Source of the DNA: JBAXPV01 sp037132075
GTDB lineage: Bacteria; Bacteroidota; Bacteroidia; Bacteroidales; CAIXZF01
Direction: 5' to 3'
NCBI GenBank assembly: GCA_037132075.1
Contig: JBAXPV010000004.1
Coordinates: forward strand, 62,001 to 126,000
Length of the DNA: 64,000 nucleotides
Each line of letters begins with the position of its first letter. The first letter of the stretch is position 1. Position numbers and translations under genes: made by a program. Of the stretch, positions 1 through 9,372 are shown one piece after another. Under the pieces are notes generated by a model that worked only from the letters and a program-made list of their open reading frames with translations, was not told where the DNA came from and ran no database searches.

Positions 1-217
1 TTATTCCCCACCATGTATTTACAGGACCACTTAGCCAGTTGTCATTATGATACCAGTTAGTACCGTTGGTTGTATTATAAAGCGCAACGAGGGCTATTGA
101 ATCATCGGTGTTAACCTGGGAAAACGACATGTTAGACCAAAAGCTAAATAATATTAGCATCATTGTTTTAAGTGATATTCTCAATCTTAAAACATTGCGA
201 TTAATCAGGCTTGTCAT
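1..217 (-). CDS. Secreted leucine-rich-repeat-type protein, N-terminal fragment
   Basis: The reading frame enters from the left edge, so only the first 72 codons are visible. It starts at the ATG complementary to 215-217, 4 nt after the stop of the upstream 738-aa gene, which suggests one transcript. The N-terminus has a basic stretch, a hydrophobic segment (MMLILFSFW) and a cleavage-like SFSQ, consistent with an export signal. It is followed by DSIALVALYNTTNGTNWYHN and an NWLSGPVNTW segment. This pattern (ALxxLYxxTNGxNWxxNxNWL) is the usual N-terminal cap of bacterial leucine-rich-repeat proteins of Bacteroidota, many of which end in a T9SS domain. The repeats themselves lie outside the window, so the family call rests on the cap only. 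An alternative start is the ATG about 18 codons further in. Confidence 0.7.
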   Translation of the reverse strand, partial: MTSLINRNVLRLRISLKTMMLILFSFWSNMSFSQVNTDDSIALVALYNTTNGTNWYHNDNWLSGPVNTWWGI

Positions 218-221
218 AGTA

Positions 222-2438
222 TTAAAGGACTAGAAGTTTATTGTTAATGCTTCTTCCCTCCGATTCAATATTCAAAAAATACATACCACTGCTAATATAC
301 CTTATATCAATGTCTATACCCGATTTATTCAATGGCCCTGAATAGATATCAGCAACCTTCTTACCCGTTAAGTCAAGTAAAATTGTCTTTACAAAGATAT
401 CTGTATTGCCCGAAACACTTATGTTGATTCCTGATTTTGCAGGATTGGGATAGAACTTAATTCTGTCTTCAATGGCAGTTGGAATGTTAATTTGGTTATT
501 GCTTTCTGTTGATTTAAAATGAAAATAGGGTCCCCCATCTTCGAAAACTCTTGAAATAAAACAATTTGATAACCCTGTAGGGTTGGTCGGGAATATCGAC
601 AAGGGTAATGAAGGAAAGCCACTAAAAACTTCCATTTCATCACCGTTAAATGCACCAGTTAAAAATGACGTATTTGGCCTGTTAATATCTTTATTGGCAC
701 AAATTCCGGATACCAATTCAGTAGTTGCAGGATACAGAAAATCAACGGAGTATAGGCTTGCCCACCAACTTAGTTGTTGAGAACAACTTGTTCCACGGTT
801 AAATGCGAAAAGGAAAAAGTCTTCTCCAAGTGGATTGTTGATTGTGGCATCTTGTGGGCAAAATGTACCAGGATTACTTGGTATGTTACCACTTTCATTA
901 AAACCTCCACTAACGAAAGTCTCTCCTGTAAATTGATTTATTGCAATATCTGTCGAATAATTATACGTAACAGGACCATTGTTTATAAGATTAATTGGGA
1001 GTGTCAAAAATTGAAGTCCTGGGTAATTTTGATCAACTACTGTCGTGTTAATAAAAGGGAATGACGTGTTTGGGATTATGGTAGGCGGAAAGATATTCCC
1101 GGAAAAAGAAATATGGCGTTTGTTTTTAAGATCATCATAAACGGCAACACTTGTGCCCTCCATTTCCGAAATTAGATTTATAACATAAAAAGTATTATAC
1201 GTCATTGAAGCTGAATTATCCCATAAAAAATGCCGTGCAAAGAAATCAGTATTGTTATTCATTCCGGTGACATATATATCAGTTGCATTGAGATCTGGAT
1301 GAGTTGCACAACAAATTCCCCCCGCTTTGTCATTCAATTGAGTTGATAATGACCAATTGTCTGCCCACTGAAAAGCTCCGTTTGCATTTATAACAGCCAG
1401 ATAGAGGTCTGTATATGGTTGTGTTGGATTCATTGGACTCAGAACGCTACTAAATGGTGTAGGACTTCCTGAATTGTAAAATTCCAAAGAAACTCCATCA
1501 AAGTCCCCTAAAAGGAAAATATCACCATTAACATCAGCTGTTATGTCTTTGGCCCTTAAAGAACCGTCACATTTAAATTGGACAGCCCAAATGCAATTTC
1601 CATTTGTCGGATTAAATTTTGCAACAAATCCATTTTGATAAATTCCTAGTGAATTAAGACTTATCGTGTTTGAAAAATCGATATTACCCTTAAATATACC
1701 AGACACGATAACAAATCCATTTCCATCTATACAAAGTGCTGTTGGTGTACAATCCCCGTTTTGTCCGAATTGTTTGTCCCAGACTACATTCCCACAGGGG
1801 TCAAAGCGAACCAGGTAACCATTATTTTCGTTTGGGCTGGTATAAAAAAGTGATTTAAATATTATTGAACCTCCGAAATAGCCGGTAGCAAATACATTCC
1901 CATTATTGTCCGTTTTAATATCCACACCACCTGCTCTGTCTGCTACGGGTTGAATAGGCCACAAGGTGTTATCTTCAATCAGGGAGACATATTTTTCCCA
2001 TGAGTTTCCCAAAGCATCAATAACAACAATATGGTAATAACCATATATCAGATTATGGTAAAGTTGAGAATTGGAATTGCTATTGTAAATATGATCAATT
2101 AGAAGATATGAATCAGAATGGTCGATTCTTCTTTCGAAGATAATTTCATATGGAGCTGTTGCCCCAGGAATTGACATCCCATTAATCAGATCAATTTCAA
2201 TAGATCCGTCATGTAAATTCGGGCATGTGACATTGATAACTGTAACACTAGTCAGTTGATAAACAGGTGGCGGTGGTGCAAGAAAAGAAGTCCAGGGTGT
2301 TTTGAAGTCCAGAATGTGACACGACAATTTTGAAGCTGGAGTCATTGAATTACTTGCCTGTGATTGTACTGCAATGCACATCATGCATAACATAGTCAGA
2401 ATGACTACATGTGAATGGGGGGGGATTCTAGTTTTCAT
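222..2438 (-). CDS. T9SS-exported beta-propeller protein (SBBP-like repeats)
   Basis: 738-aa secreted protein with an N-terminal signal segment (hydrophobic VVILTMLCMMCIAVQSQA). Around residues 65-110 there is a SprB-repeat-like stretch (VTCPNLHDGSIEIDL followed by APYEI). From about residue 165 it has repeats with the pattern DxxGNVFxTGxFxG and FNPxxGNCIWAxQF, typical of SBBP/beta-propeller repeats of Bacteroidota surface proteins. The last 80 residues (from KFYPNPAKSGI to the end, with TGKKVADI and SSGMYFLNIE) form a type A T9SS sorting domain, so the product should cross the outer membrane and be attached or released by T9SS. Ligand and function are unknown. Codons 5-7 lie in a run of eight C residues (positions 2417-2424 on the plus strand), a possible slippage site. 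The truncated leucine-rich-repeat gene follows after 4 nt. Confidence 0.8.
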   Translation of the reverse strand: MKTRIPPHSHVVILTMLCMMCIAVQSQASNSMTPASKLSCHILDFKTPWTSFLAPPPPVYQLTSVTVINVTCPNLHDGSIEIDLINGMSIPGATAPYEIIFERRIDHSDSYLLIDHIYNSNSNSQLYHNLIYGYYHIVVIDALGNSWEKYVSLIEDNTLWPIQPVADRAGGVDIKTDNNGNVFATGYFGGSIIFKSLFYTSPNENNGYLVRFDPCGNVVWDKQFGQNGDCTPTALCIDGNGFVIVSGIFKGNIDFSNTISLNSLGIYQNGFVAKFNPTNGNCIWAVQFKCDGSLRAKDITADVNGDIFLLGDFDGVSLEFYNSGSPTPFSSVLSPMNPTQPYTDLYLAVINANGAFQWADNWSLSTQLNDKAGGICCATHPDLNATDIYVTGMNNNTDFFARHFLWDNSASMTYNTFYVINLISEMEGTSVAVYDDLKNKRHISFSGNIFPPTIIPNTSFPFINTTVVDQNYPGLQFLTLPINLINNGPVTYNYSTDIAINQFTGETFVSGGFNESGNIPSNPGTFCPQDATINNPLGEDFFLFAFNRGTSCSQQLSWWASLYSVDFLYPATTELVSGICANKDINRPNTSFLTGAFNGDEMEVFSGFPSLPLSIFPTNPTGLSNCFISRVFEDGGPYFHFKSTESNNQINIPTAIEDRIKFYPNPAKSGINISVSGNTDIFVKTILLDLTGKKVADIYSGPLNKSGIDIDIRYISSGMYFLNIESEGRSINNKLLVL

Positions 2439-2998
2439 AGTTCTTAGTTTTAGTGTCTTTAAATATAGGCTATTTTTATATGAAATAGAGAAAATTATTA
2501 TTAAAAAATAAATTTTAGTTATATATAAAATATTAAGATAAATTATTCTTCTCCTGACCGTAAAAATGCATCATCCCAATATCCATTCTGATAGAATGCG
2601 GATGAAGCGGATATTGCGGATGAAGCGGATTCTCGCGGATTCTCGCGGATATTTTTCCTTGGCGTCTTTGCGTCTTAGCGTGAAACAATTTTTCTCGCAA
2701 AGTCGCAAAGTCGCAAGGGTATGGTTACAAATCTGTTTTAATCAGCCCAATCCGAGTCATCAGTGTTCTATTCCAGGCTTTTTCGAAGCAAGAATTAAGA
2801 AGCAAGTAATGATTCACAGGCCTATGTGTTCTATGTGTCTAAGTGGTTCATTTTTTTATGGACATAAAGCAAATATGGAATAATAAATTATGTAAACATC
2901 TGATCATCATTTTCAGGGAATCTTCTCTGCGTAACTCTGTTTCTCCCTGTCTCCGCGGTGAGTCTTAAAAAATCTATACTTTCGCAAGAAAAATATCA
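2439..2998. other. Gene-free stretch with short tandem and palindromic repeats
   Basis: 560 bp between divergently oriented genes. At 2594-2652 short units recur (GCGGATGAAGCGGAT, then TCTCGCGGAT twice). At 2660-2720 TTTGCGTCTTAGCGTGAAA is followed by TCGCAAAGTCGCAAAGTCGC, an imperfect inverted pair. At 2925-2966 there is a TCTGCGTAACTCTG and TCTCCGCGGTGAG motif. All resemble dispersed non-coding repeats common in environmental Bacteroidota. A 105-codon open frame here consists of these repeats and has no protein-like features. Confidence 0.6.
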
Positions 2999-3655
2999 AT
3001 GAAAATTCTTCTCGTTGTTGCTACTGAAAAAGAACTTGATGGTGTGATGCAATCTCTCGCCTGGGAAGACCAGGCCAACCAGGGCCACGAAATAGAAACG
3101 CTGATTACGGGCGTTGGGATGGTTGCAACCGCTTTCTGGACCGGGAAGACTTTACAGTTTTATAAGCCCGACCTGGCTGTTAATATTGGCATTGCAGGAA
3201 GTTTTGACAGGAGTCTTGCGATTGGAGAGGTCGTCAATATTATGGAGGATTGTTTTTCGGAAATGGGTGCTCAGGATGGTTCGAAGTTCCTGACCGCCCC
3301 ACAGATTTCTCTCCTTGGCCCGAACGATTTCCCGTATCATGAAGGGAAACTGATGGCAAGCAGTACCCATGATTCTGCTTTCTTAGAAAAAATAAAAAAA
3401 GTAAAAGGCATCACAGTAAATACGGTTCATGGCGATGAACAATCAATTGCCGAAGTCGTTGATCTTTTTAATCCGGATGTAGAAAGTATGGAAGGAGCCG
3501 CATTTTTTTATACCTGCCGAATGGAGAATATCCCTTGCCTTCAGATCCGTGCGGTTTCAAATTATGTGGAAAAACGGAATCGCGATAACTGGAATATCCC
3601 ATTGGCACTGGAAAACCTGGCAAAAGCGGTAAAAGAAATTTTAATTGAATTGTAA
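2999..3655 (+). CDS. mqnB: Futalosine hydrolase
   Basis: 218-aa cytosolic enzyme of the nucleoside phosphorylase/MTA-SAH nucleosidase fold. It removes hypoxanthine from futalosine in the futalosine (Mqn) pathway of menaquinone synthesis, giving dehypoxanthinyl futalosine. Visible family features are the N-terminal VVATEKELDGV, ITGVGMVATAF (36-46), the NIGIAGSFDR loop (62-71) and VESMEGAAFFY (161-171), whose Met-Glu pair binds the nucleoside in this superfamily. The assignment over related nucleosidases is supported by mqnD, which starts 101 bp downstream on the same strand. The length is normal for MqnB. The start is the first ATG, and no in-frame alternative upstream fits the family. The gap to mqnD holds a palindromic repeat, so co-transcription is likely but not shown. 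Confidence 0.88.
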   Translation: MKILLVVATEKELDGVMQSLAWEDQANQGHEIETLITGVGMVATAFWTGKTLQFYKPDLAVNIGIAGSFDRSLAIGEVVNIMEDCFSEMGAQDGSKFLTAPQISLLGPNDFPYHEGKLMASSTHDSAFLEKIKKVKGITVNTVHGDEQSIAEVVDLFNPDVESMEGAAFFYTCRMENIPCLQIRAVSNYVEKRNRDNWNIPLALENLAKAVKEILIEL

Positions 3656-3756
3656 ATTGTTTTTTCACATAGATTACTCAGAAAATATCACAGATTACAC
3701 AGAAAATCAATCAATTGAATTTTCCTCTGTGTAATATGTGTGAACTCTAAAATAAA
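3656..3756. repeat. Palindromic intergenic repeat between mqnB and mqnD
   Basis: TCACAGATTACACAGAAAAT (about 3689-3708) is followed by ATTTTCCTCTGTGTAATATG (about 3719-3738), which is close to its reverse complement. The sequence style (CACAGATTACACAG) matches a dispersed repeat found between genes in many environmental bacteria. It could form a hairpin within a mqnB-mqnD transcript. Confidence 0.55.
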
Positions 3757-4605
3757 ATGTTCACGAAAATGAATACAACTAGGCTTAGCCTCGGATTTTC
3801 CTCTTGCCCCAATGACGCCTTTATTTTTGAGGCCATCGTCAACAATCGGATCGATCTGCAAGGTCTTGAATTCAACTTTTATATTGCCGATGTTGAAGCG
3901 CTGAACCTTACTGCCCTGGCTGGCGAACTCGATATCACGAAAGTGAGTTTTGCCGCCTTCCTGAACCTGGCTTCAAATTATTTCCTCTTGGATGCCGGCG
4001 CTGCCCTGGGAGAAAGTTGTGGCCCTTTACTCGTCACAAAAAAGGATCTTAGTCTGGAAAACCTTCCAAATCTTCGCATTGCGATACCCGGAAAGAATAC
4101 AACAGCCAATTTATTGTTGAGTTTGCTTTTTCCTGAGGCTAAAAACAAAAGCGAATTAATTTTCTCCGAAATTGAAGATGCCGTTTTACAGGATATTGCT
4201 GATGTCGGACTGGTGATTCATGAAAGTCGTTTTACCTATGAGGCCAAGGGTTTGCGAAAAATGGCCGATATCGGTGATCTCTGGGAATCCCGTACCGGAA
4301 CGCTGGTGCCATTGGGTGGGATCGTCATGAAACGCTCCCTGCCACAGGAGGTAAAGCTAAAAGTGAACAACATCCTTAAAGAGAGTGTGAAATTTGCTTT
4401 TGCGAATCCAAAGATCGGCTGGGAATTCATCAAACACCATGCGCAAGCTACTGCTGATGACGTGATTCAGAAACATATAGATCTTTACGTCAACCAACAT
4501 TCTTTGGATCTTGGAGATGATGGCAGGGTCGCGATAGAAAGGTTGATGAAAGAAGCAATTGGTGCGGGACTTACTTCTGGGTTTACTGGGAATTTGTTTC
4601 TTTAG
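3757..4605 (+). CDS. mqnD: 1,4-dihydroxy-6-naphthoate synthase
   Basis: 282-aa enzyme that converts cyclic dehypoxanthinyl futalosine to 1,4-dihydroxy-6-naphthoate, the ring precursor of menaquinone in the futalosine pathway. The fold is that of periplasmic-type binding proteins, here without a signal peptide, so it is cytosolic. Family features are GFSSCPNDAFIFEA (13-26), FNFYIADVEALN, ITKVSFAAFLNLA, GPLLVTKK, the AIPGKNTTANLLL loop and GLVIHESRFTYEAKG, whose His is the expected catalytic residue. Length is typical. A second in-frame ATG four codons in (3769) leads straight into the conserved region and could be the real start. It follows mqnB on the same strand. Only these two steps of the pathway are visible here; mqnA, mqnC and mqnE are not. 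Confidence 0.93.
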   Translation: MFTKMNTTRLSLGFSSCPNDAFIFEAIVNNRIDLQGLEFNFYIADVEALNLTALAGELDITKVSFAAFLNLASNYFLLDAGAALGESCGPLLVTKKDLSLENLPNLRIAIPGKNTTANLLLSLLFPEAKNKSELIFSEIEDAVLQDIADVGLVIHESRFTYEAKGLRKMADIGDLWESRTGTLVPLGGIVMKRSLPQEVKLKVNNILKESVKFAFANPKIGWEFIKHHAQATADDVIQKHIDLYVNQHSLDLGDDGRVAIERLMKEAIGAGLTSGFTGNLFL

Positions 4606-4616
4606 CCCCTCCCTGC

Positions 4617-4634
4617 CCTCCCCATTCGGGGAGG
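4617..4634. terminator. Palindromic repeat and likely terminator after mqnD (copy 1)
   Basis: CCTCCCC-ATTC-GGGGAGG forms a perfect 7-bp stem 11 bp after the mqnD stop codon. A second copy in inverse orientation lies at 4711-4730. Together they sit between two convergent genes and probably act as a bidirectional terminator of REP-like type. Confidence 0.55.
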
Positions 4635-4710
4635 AAAGGGGTATTTCTATCCTTAATTCAAGCAAAATCCTATATTAACAAATCCTAATCTTTACTCGAA
4701 GTTTAACAAG

Positions 4711-4730
4711 TCCTCCCCGAATGGGGAGGA
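4711..4730. terminator. Palindromic repeat and likely terminator (copy 2, inverted)
   Basis: TCCTCCCC-GAAT-GGGGAGGA is a perfect 8-bp stem, 15 bp from the stop of the protease gene on the minus strand. It is the reverse complement of the repeat at 4616-4635, so the pair can also form one large cruciform. Confidence 0.55.
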
Positions 4731-4744
4731 TTTAGGTGGGGCAA

Positions 4745-6838
4745 TTACTTCAATCTTTTCTCAATATCCTGCATCACCTGCGTTGCCTGGTAAAGATAAA
4801 TGTCCTTCGTCAGGTTCTTTTGCCATGCTTTGGACCTTGCCTGTGCAGAAGAATCTTGTTTGATCCTGTCAACATCGACTTGAAGCGGGGTGATAATGAG
4901 ACCGGTGCTGTCCTTGCCAATCCGCTCGAATTTCTTTACCTCTTCCTGGTTTTTCTTTTGCTGTGACCTGTATTTGTCGAGGTTCAGATTAACAACAGAT
5001 TCCTCTTTCATCCTGGAAAAACGTTTGGCATTTTCCTGGATCAGGTTGAAGGTAGGATCTTTTTCAACTCTTTTATTCGAAGCACTAACGATATCATTGA
5101 TTGGAAGCGGTTGGTTCCATTTGGTAAAGCTAACCGGGTCGATATGACTCCATGGCATGGGATAGTCAGCTTCTTTTTCACCGCGGTCGAGGTCTCCATA
5201 AACATCGGGTAAGATGACATCGGGTGTAACACCTTTTAGTTGTGTTGAGCCACCATTGATACGGTAAAATTTCTGGATGGTGAGTTTCACAGAGCCATCA
5301 TCTTCATTGGCAGCTCTTTGCTGAGGCTCAATGTCGAAGAAACGCTGAACCGTACCCTTGCCATAGGTAGAAGGTGTCCCCATGATCAGTCCGCGGCCAT
5401 AATCCTGCATAGCGGCAGCGAATATCTCGGAAGCAGATGCGCTGTAATTGTTGACCATCACAACGAGCGGACCATCATAATCGAGCGCAGGATCTTTATC
5501 GTCATAAATATACGGGGAGCCATAACGTGCCTTAACCTGCACAACGGGTCCCCTGGGAATAAACAAACCAGCAATGTCAACAGCATCAAGTAATGAACCA
5601 CCGCCGTCGTTTCTGAGGTCGAAGATAATGCCGCTGATGTTTTCTTTTTTTAGTTTTTCAATCTCTTTTTTCACATCTGTTGATGCACGACGTCCACCCA
5701 GATTGTTGAAATCGGCATAGAATGTAGGCAGGTAGATATAACCGATTTTACCTTTTCCGCCGGGAACGTCTATCGTCACTGACTTGGCAAAGGTATCTTC
5801 GATGATGACGACATCACGGACGATTGAGATGACAACGATACTGTTGTCAGGTTTTTTTACAGTGAGTTTCACTGTAGTCCCTTTTTTTCCGCGAACCAGT
5901 TTCACGGCATTGTCGAGACGCATGTCGACGATGTCGACAGGCTCATCATTGCCCTGGGCTACCTTGAGGATTAAATCGCCTTCCTTGAGCTGACCTTGTT
6001 TCCAGGAAGGGCTGCCGACAACGATCTGTACGACTTTTACATAGCCGTCTTTTTCCTGGAGGGTGGCTCCGATGCCTTCGAGTTGGCCTGACATGGCAAT
6101 ATCGAAATTCTGTTTGTCTTTGGGTGGGAAATATTCAGAATGAGGGTCGTAGACATTCAGCAGGCAATTCATATAAAAGGCCATGCGGTCGTCACGGTTG
6201 TCTTGCTCGATACGTTTGATCCAGTCGTCGTAACGCTTCCTGACTTTATCACGGCTGTCTTTTTCCAATTCAGCAAAGGTTTTTTGATGAACAGTGGTGT
6301 CGTTGTCTTTCTTGTCTTTTTCCTGGACGGTAAGCTGATCTTCAATGCGGCTCATGATGTCATATTTCAGCATCTTGCGCCAGTCATCCTGTAGGGCGAT
6401 TTTGTCTTTTGCCCATTCTTTCTTTTCCGGATCCGTCTGGTAAGTTTCGTTTGCATTGAATTCCATTGGATTCGCCAGGATTTCAGTATAAAACGTTTTG
6501 GCTTCTTTAACTCTTTGTGAATAGATCTCAGTCGACATATTAAAGAAGTCGAAAGTGCCGTTCATGATTTCATCGTCGATCTTCTCTTCATAGGCATTCA
6601 TCTTTGAAACGTCTTCTTTTAGCAAAAAACGTTTGTTGAGATCGAGGCGTTTCAGATAAAGTGTAAAGGCTTTCTTTGAGAATTCATCGTCAATAGCCAA
6701 TGGCTTGAAATGGTTCACATTGACATTTTCAAAGATCAGCTTCAGCAGCTGTTCATCTTTGATCTTTACATCACTGGGGATGAAAGAGCATAGAATCCAG
6801 AGCAAAGTCACAGCAAACGTCCAGCGTAAGTGTTTCAT
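4745..6838 (-). CDS. Tail-specific C-terminal processing protease (S41A)
   Basis: About 697-aa periplasmic serine protease of the Prc/Tsp (CtpA) family, which cuts proteins near the C-terminus during envelope quality control. The chosen start gives MKHLRWTFAVTLLWILCSFI, a clear signal peptide; the frame is open 20 codons further upstream without export features. A PDZ domain lies around residues 248-341 (GIGATLQEKDGYVKV, GDLILKVAQG). The S41 core follows, with NYSASASEIFAAAM (catalytic Ser near 466) and TYGKGTVQ (catalytic Lys near 492). The C-terminal part, with repeated basic and charged segments such as YRSQQKKNQEE, matches the DUF3340 extension of the long Prc type. It lies 80 bp downstream of gyrB on the same strand and may be read from the gyrB transcript. 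Confidence 0.9.
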   Translation of the reverse strand: MKHLRWTFAVTLLWILCSFIPSDVKIKDEQLLKLIFENVNVNHFKPLAIDDEFSKKAFTLYLKRLDLNKRFLLKEDVSKMNAYEEKIDDEIMNGTFDFFNMSTEIYSQRVKEAKTFYTEILANPMEFNANETYQTDPEKKEWAKDKIALQDDWRKMLKYDIMSRIEDQLTVQEKDKKDNDTTVHQKTFAELEKDSRDKVRKRYDDWIKRIEQDNRDDRMAFYMNCLLNVYDPHSEYFPPKDKQNFDIAMSGQLEGIGATLQEKDGYVKVVQIVVGSPSWKQGQLKEGDLILKVAQGNDEPVDIVDMRLDNAVKLVRGKKGTTVKLTVKKPDNSIVVISIVRDVVIIEDTFAKSVTIDVPGGKGKIGYIYLPTFYADFNNLGGRRASTDVKKEIEKLKKENISGIIFDLRNDGGGSLLDAVDIAGLFIPRGPVVQVKARYGSPYIYDDKDPALDYDGPLVVMVNNYSASASEIFAAAMQDYGRGLIMGTPSTYGKGTVQRFFDIEPQQRAANEDDGSVKLTIQKFYRINGGSTQLKGVTPDVILPDVYGDLDRGEKEADYPMPWSHIDPVSFTKWNQPLPINDIVSASNKRVEKDPTFNLIQENAKRFSRMKEESVVNLNLDKYRSQQKKNQEEVKKFERIGKDSTGLIITPLQVDVDRIKQDSSAQARSKAWQKNLTKDIYLYQATQVMQDIEKRLK

Positions 6839-6918
6839 AACGGCAGGGTAATTAATAAGACGACAAATTAACGCATAAAGCGTGCATAATGTTGGCAAAA
6901 CAGGAAATAATCGACGAT

Positions 6919-8889
6919 CTAGACGTCGATGTTGGCGTATTTGGCATTCTTCTCGATGAATTCACGGCGGGGTGGTACTTCGTCACCCATCAACATTGAG
7001 AAAATACGGTCAGCTTCTGTCCCATTTTCGATGGTCACACGGCGTAAAGTTCTGAAAGAAGGATTCATGGTCGTAAGCCAGAGTTGTTCGGCGTTCATTT
7101 CTCCCAAACCTTTATAGCGCTGGATGTGGACATTGGCTTCGTTACCTCCGCCGGCCAGTTCTTTAACATAGGCTACGCGTTCTTCTTCGTTCCAGCAATA
7201 ACGCTCATCCTTGCCTTTTTTGATCAGGAAGAGTGGGGGTGTTGCGATGTAGACATAGCCCATTTCGATCATTTCTTTCATATAACGGAAGAAGAACGTC
7301 AGGATGAGGGTAGCGATGTGGCTACCGTCGATGTCAGCATCCGTCATGATAATCACTTTATGGTAGCGAAGCTTGTCCAGATTCAGTGCCATGCTGTCAT
7401 CTTCCGTTCCGATGGTAAGTCCCAAAGCCAGGAAGATGTTTTTAATTTCTTCTGACTCATAGATTTTATGCTGCATAGCTTTTTCTACGTTGAGGATCTT
7501 TCCCCTGAGTGGCAGGATCGCCTGGAAGCTACGGTCACGGCCTTGTTTTGCCGTGCCGCCTGCGGAATCACCCTCGACGAGGAATATCTCACATTTGGAA
7601 GCATCTTTTTCGGAACAGTCAGCAAGTTTTCCAGGAAGTCCGGAGCCTGAAAGTGCACCTTTACGTTGCACGAGTTCGCGTGCTTTTCTGGCGGCATGAC
7701 GCGCAGTGGCAGCCAGGATCACTTTGTCGACGATACGCCTGGCATCTTTTGGGTGTTCTTCCAGGTAATTGCCAAGCAGCTCGCTTACTAACTGATCGAC
7801 AGCTCCCATAACTTCTGAGTTGCCGAGTTTCGTCTTGGTTTGGCCTTCAAACTGTGGTTCCATTACTTTAACAGAAATGATGGCTGTAAGCCCTTCACGG
7901 AAGTCATCACCACTGATCTCAAACTTGAGTTTGCTCAGCATTCCGGATTTATCGGCATATGACTTTAGTGTGCGTGTCATGCCCCTTCTGAAACCTGCAA
8001 GGTGGGTCCCCCCTTCGTGGGTATTGATATTGTTAACGTAAGAATGGATGTTTTCAGAATAAGATGTATTGTAGTGCATGGCGATTTCGACAGGGATGTC
8101 ATTTTTCTCACCTTCCATGTACATACAGTCTAAAATCAGTTTTTCCCGGTTCATGTCCAGGTATTCGATAAAATCTTTCAATCCACCTTCTGAGAAGAAT
8201 TCGGCTTTGACAAATTCGCCAGCCTCATCTTTTTCCCTGAGGTCGGTGATAGAAAGATAAATGCCTTTGTTCAGGTAAGCAAGTTCACGCAGACGAGAAG
8301 CCAGAATCTCGAATTTGTATTCCAGGGTGTTAAAGATCGTTCCATCAGGAGTAAAGACGATTTTGGTGCCAGTCTTGTCTGAAGTCCCGATTTCTTTCAC
8401 AGGATATAAAGGAATACCACATTCATATTCCTGAACAAAAATTTTGCCTTCGCGGTAAACTTCTGCTTTCAGGTGGGCAGAAAGACCGTTTACGCAGGAA
8501 ACGCCGACGCCATGAAGACCACCGGAAACTTTATAACTGCCTTTGTCGAATTTTCCGCCCGCATGAAGAACAGTCATGACGACTTCCAAAGCAGATTTTT
8601 GCTCTTTCTCGTGCCAGTCGGTCGGGATTCCACGGCCATCATCAATAACAGTTATAGAGTTGTCTTCGTGGATGAAAACTTCGATTCTGGTACAATAGCC
8701 TGCAAGGGCTTCGTCAATTGAGTTGTCAACAACTTCATAAACCAAATGATGCAAGCCTCTCTCGCTCACGTCACCAATATACATGGCTGGCCTTTTCCTT
8801 ACAGCCTCAAGACCTTCCAGAACCTGGATGTTTTCGGCGGTATAATTGCCGTTACCGGCAGGGGTCATGCCATTTTTTATTTCACTCAT
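6919..8889 (-). CDS. gyrB: DNA gyrase subunit B
   Basis: 656-aa ATPase subunit of DNA gyrase, which introduces negative supercoils together with GyrA. The GHKL ATPase domain shows EVVDNSIDEA (52-61, catalytic Glu and Mg-binding Asn), DDGRGIP (83-89) and GGLHGVGVSCVN (123-134). The transducer domain follows. The TOPRIM region has EGDSAGGTAKQGRD near 437-450, PLRGKILNVEKA and the metal-binding DADIDGSH near 513. QRYKGLGEMN and the C-terminal RRVTIENG complete the protein. The length of about 650 aa without a large insert agrees with Bacteroidota GyrB. ParE is possible in principle, but RRVTIENGTEADRIFSMLMG and overall similarity fit GyrB. A consensus -7 box sits 33-40 bp upstream. Confidence 0.95.
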   Translation of the reverse strand: MSEIKNGMTPAGNGNYTAENIQVLEGLEAVRKRPAMYIGDVSERGLHHLVYEVVDNSIDEALAGYCTRIEVFIHEDNSITVIDDGRGIPTDWHEKEQKSALEVVMTVLHAGGKFDKGSYKVSGGLHGVGVSCVNGLSAHLKAEVYREGKIFVQEYECGIPLYPVKEIGTSDKTGTKIVFTPDGTIFNTLEYKFEILASRLRELAYLNKGIYLSITDLREKDEAGEFVKAEFFSEGGLKDFIEYLDMNREKLILDCMYMEGEKNDIPVEIAMHYNTSYSENIHSYVNNINTHEGGTHLAGFRRGMTRTLKSYADKSGMLSKLKFEISGDDFREGLTAIISVKVMEPQFEGQTKTKLGNSEVMGAVDQLVSELLGNYLEEHPKDARRIVDKVILAATARHAARKARELVQRKGALSGSGLPGKLADCSEKDASKCEIFLVEGDSAGGTAKQGRDRSFQAILPLRGKILNVEKAMQHKIYESEEIKNIFLALGLTIGTEDDSMALNLDKLRYHKVIIMTDADIDGSHIATLILTFFFRYMKEMIEMGYVYIATPPLFLIKKGKDERYCWNEEERVAYVKELAGGGNEANVHIQRYKGLGEMNAEQLWLTTMNPSFRTLRRVTIENGTEADRIFSMLMGDEVPPRREFIEKNAKYANIDV

Positions 8890-8921
8890 ATTCAGATAGT
8901 TATGTGTATTTTGTACTGTAA

Positions 8922-8951
8922 CAAAGATACAGTTTTTTTTTATTCAAAAAA
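8922..8951 (-). promoter_or_regulatory. gyrB promoter
   Basis: The minus strand reads TATCTTTG (8922-8929), a perfect match to the Bacteroidota -7 element TAnnTTTG, preceded by TTTTTTG (8945-8951). The 15-nt spacing from that TTG is shorter than the usual 19, so the -33 part is uncertain. The predicted leader before the gyrB ATG is about 25-30 nt. Confidence 0.6.
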
Positions 8952-9372
8952 CATTCGAACGAAAGGAAATGGGATGTAGTTTTCAACAAGGCTTAATCTT
9001 AACAAGATTTAACCCTTTTTAGTGAAAAACGAAAAGTGAAAACGAAAAGATCACCACCTATTCACACTTTAACCTGTCTACTTATTAATTATGTTCTGAT
9101 TTAATGTAATCGTTGTCCGGGCATAATATTGTGGCGTCTCTAGCGGGACTTCTGATACACAAAAAGTGAACCCTGAAAAAATAAGTTCCTTAGGAACGCA
9201 ACAAAAACAAGCATTACAAAGGATTCAAATGAGATTTATCGGTGTAAGCCTTTAGGCATCCGGATTTTTAGTTCTTCTAGCCATAGAAACGAGAGAAATA
9301 TTTAATTTGGGTTTAGGTCTTGTCCCGGGGCTTATGCCATTAATTAAAATATATTGCTCATGAATATTTATT

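Noticed and set aside
2566..2883. 105-codon plus-strand open frame
   Set aside because: It is made of short tandem and palindromic repeats and looks non-coding.
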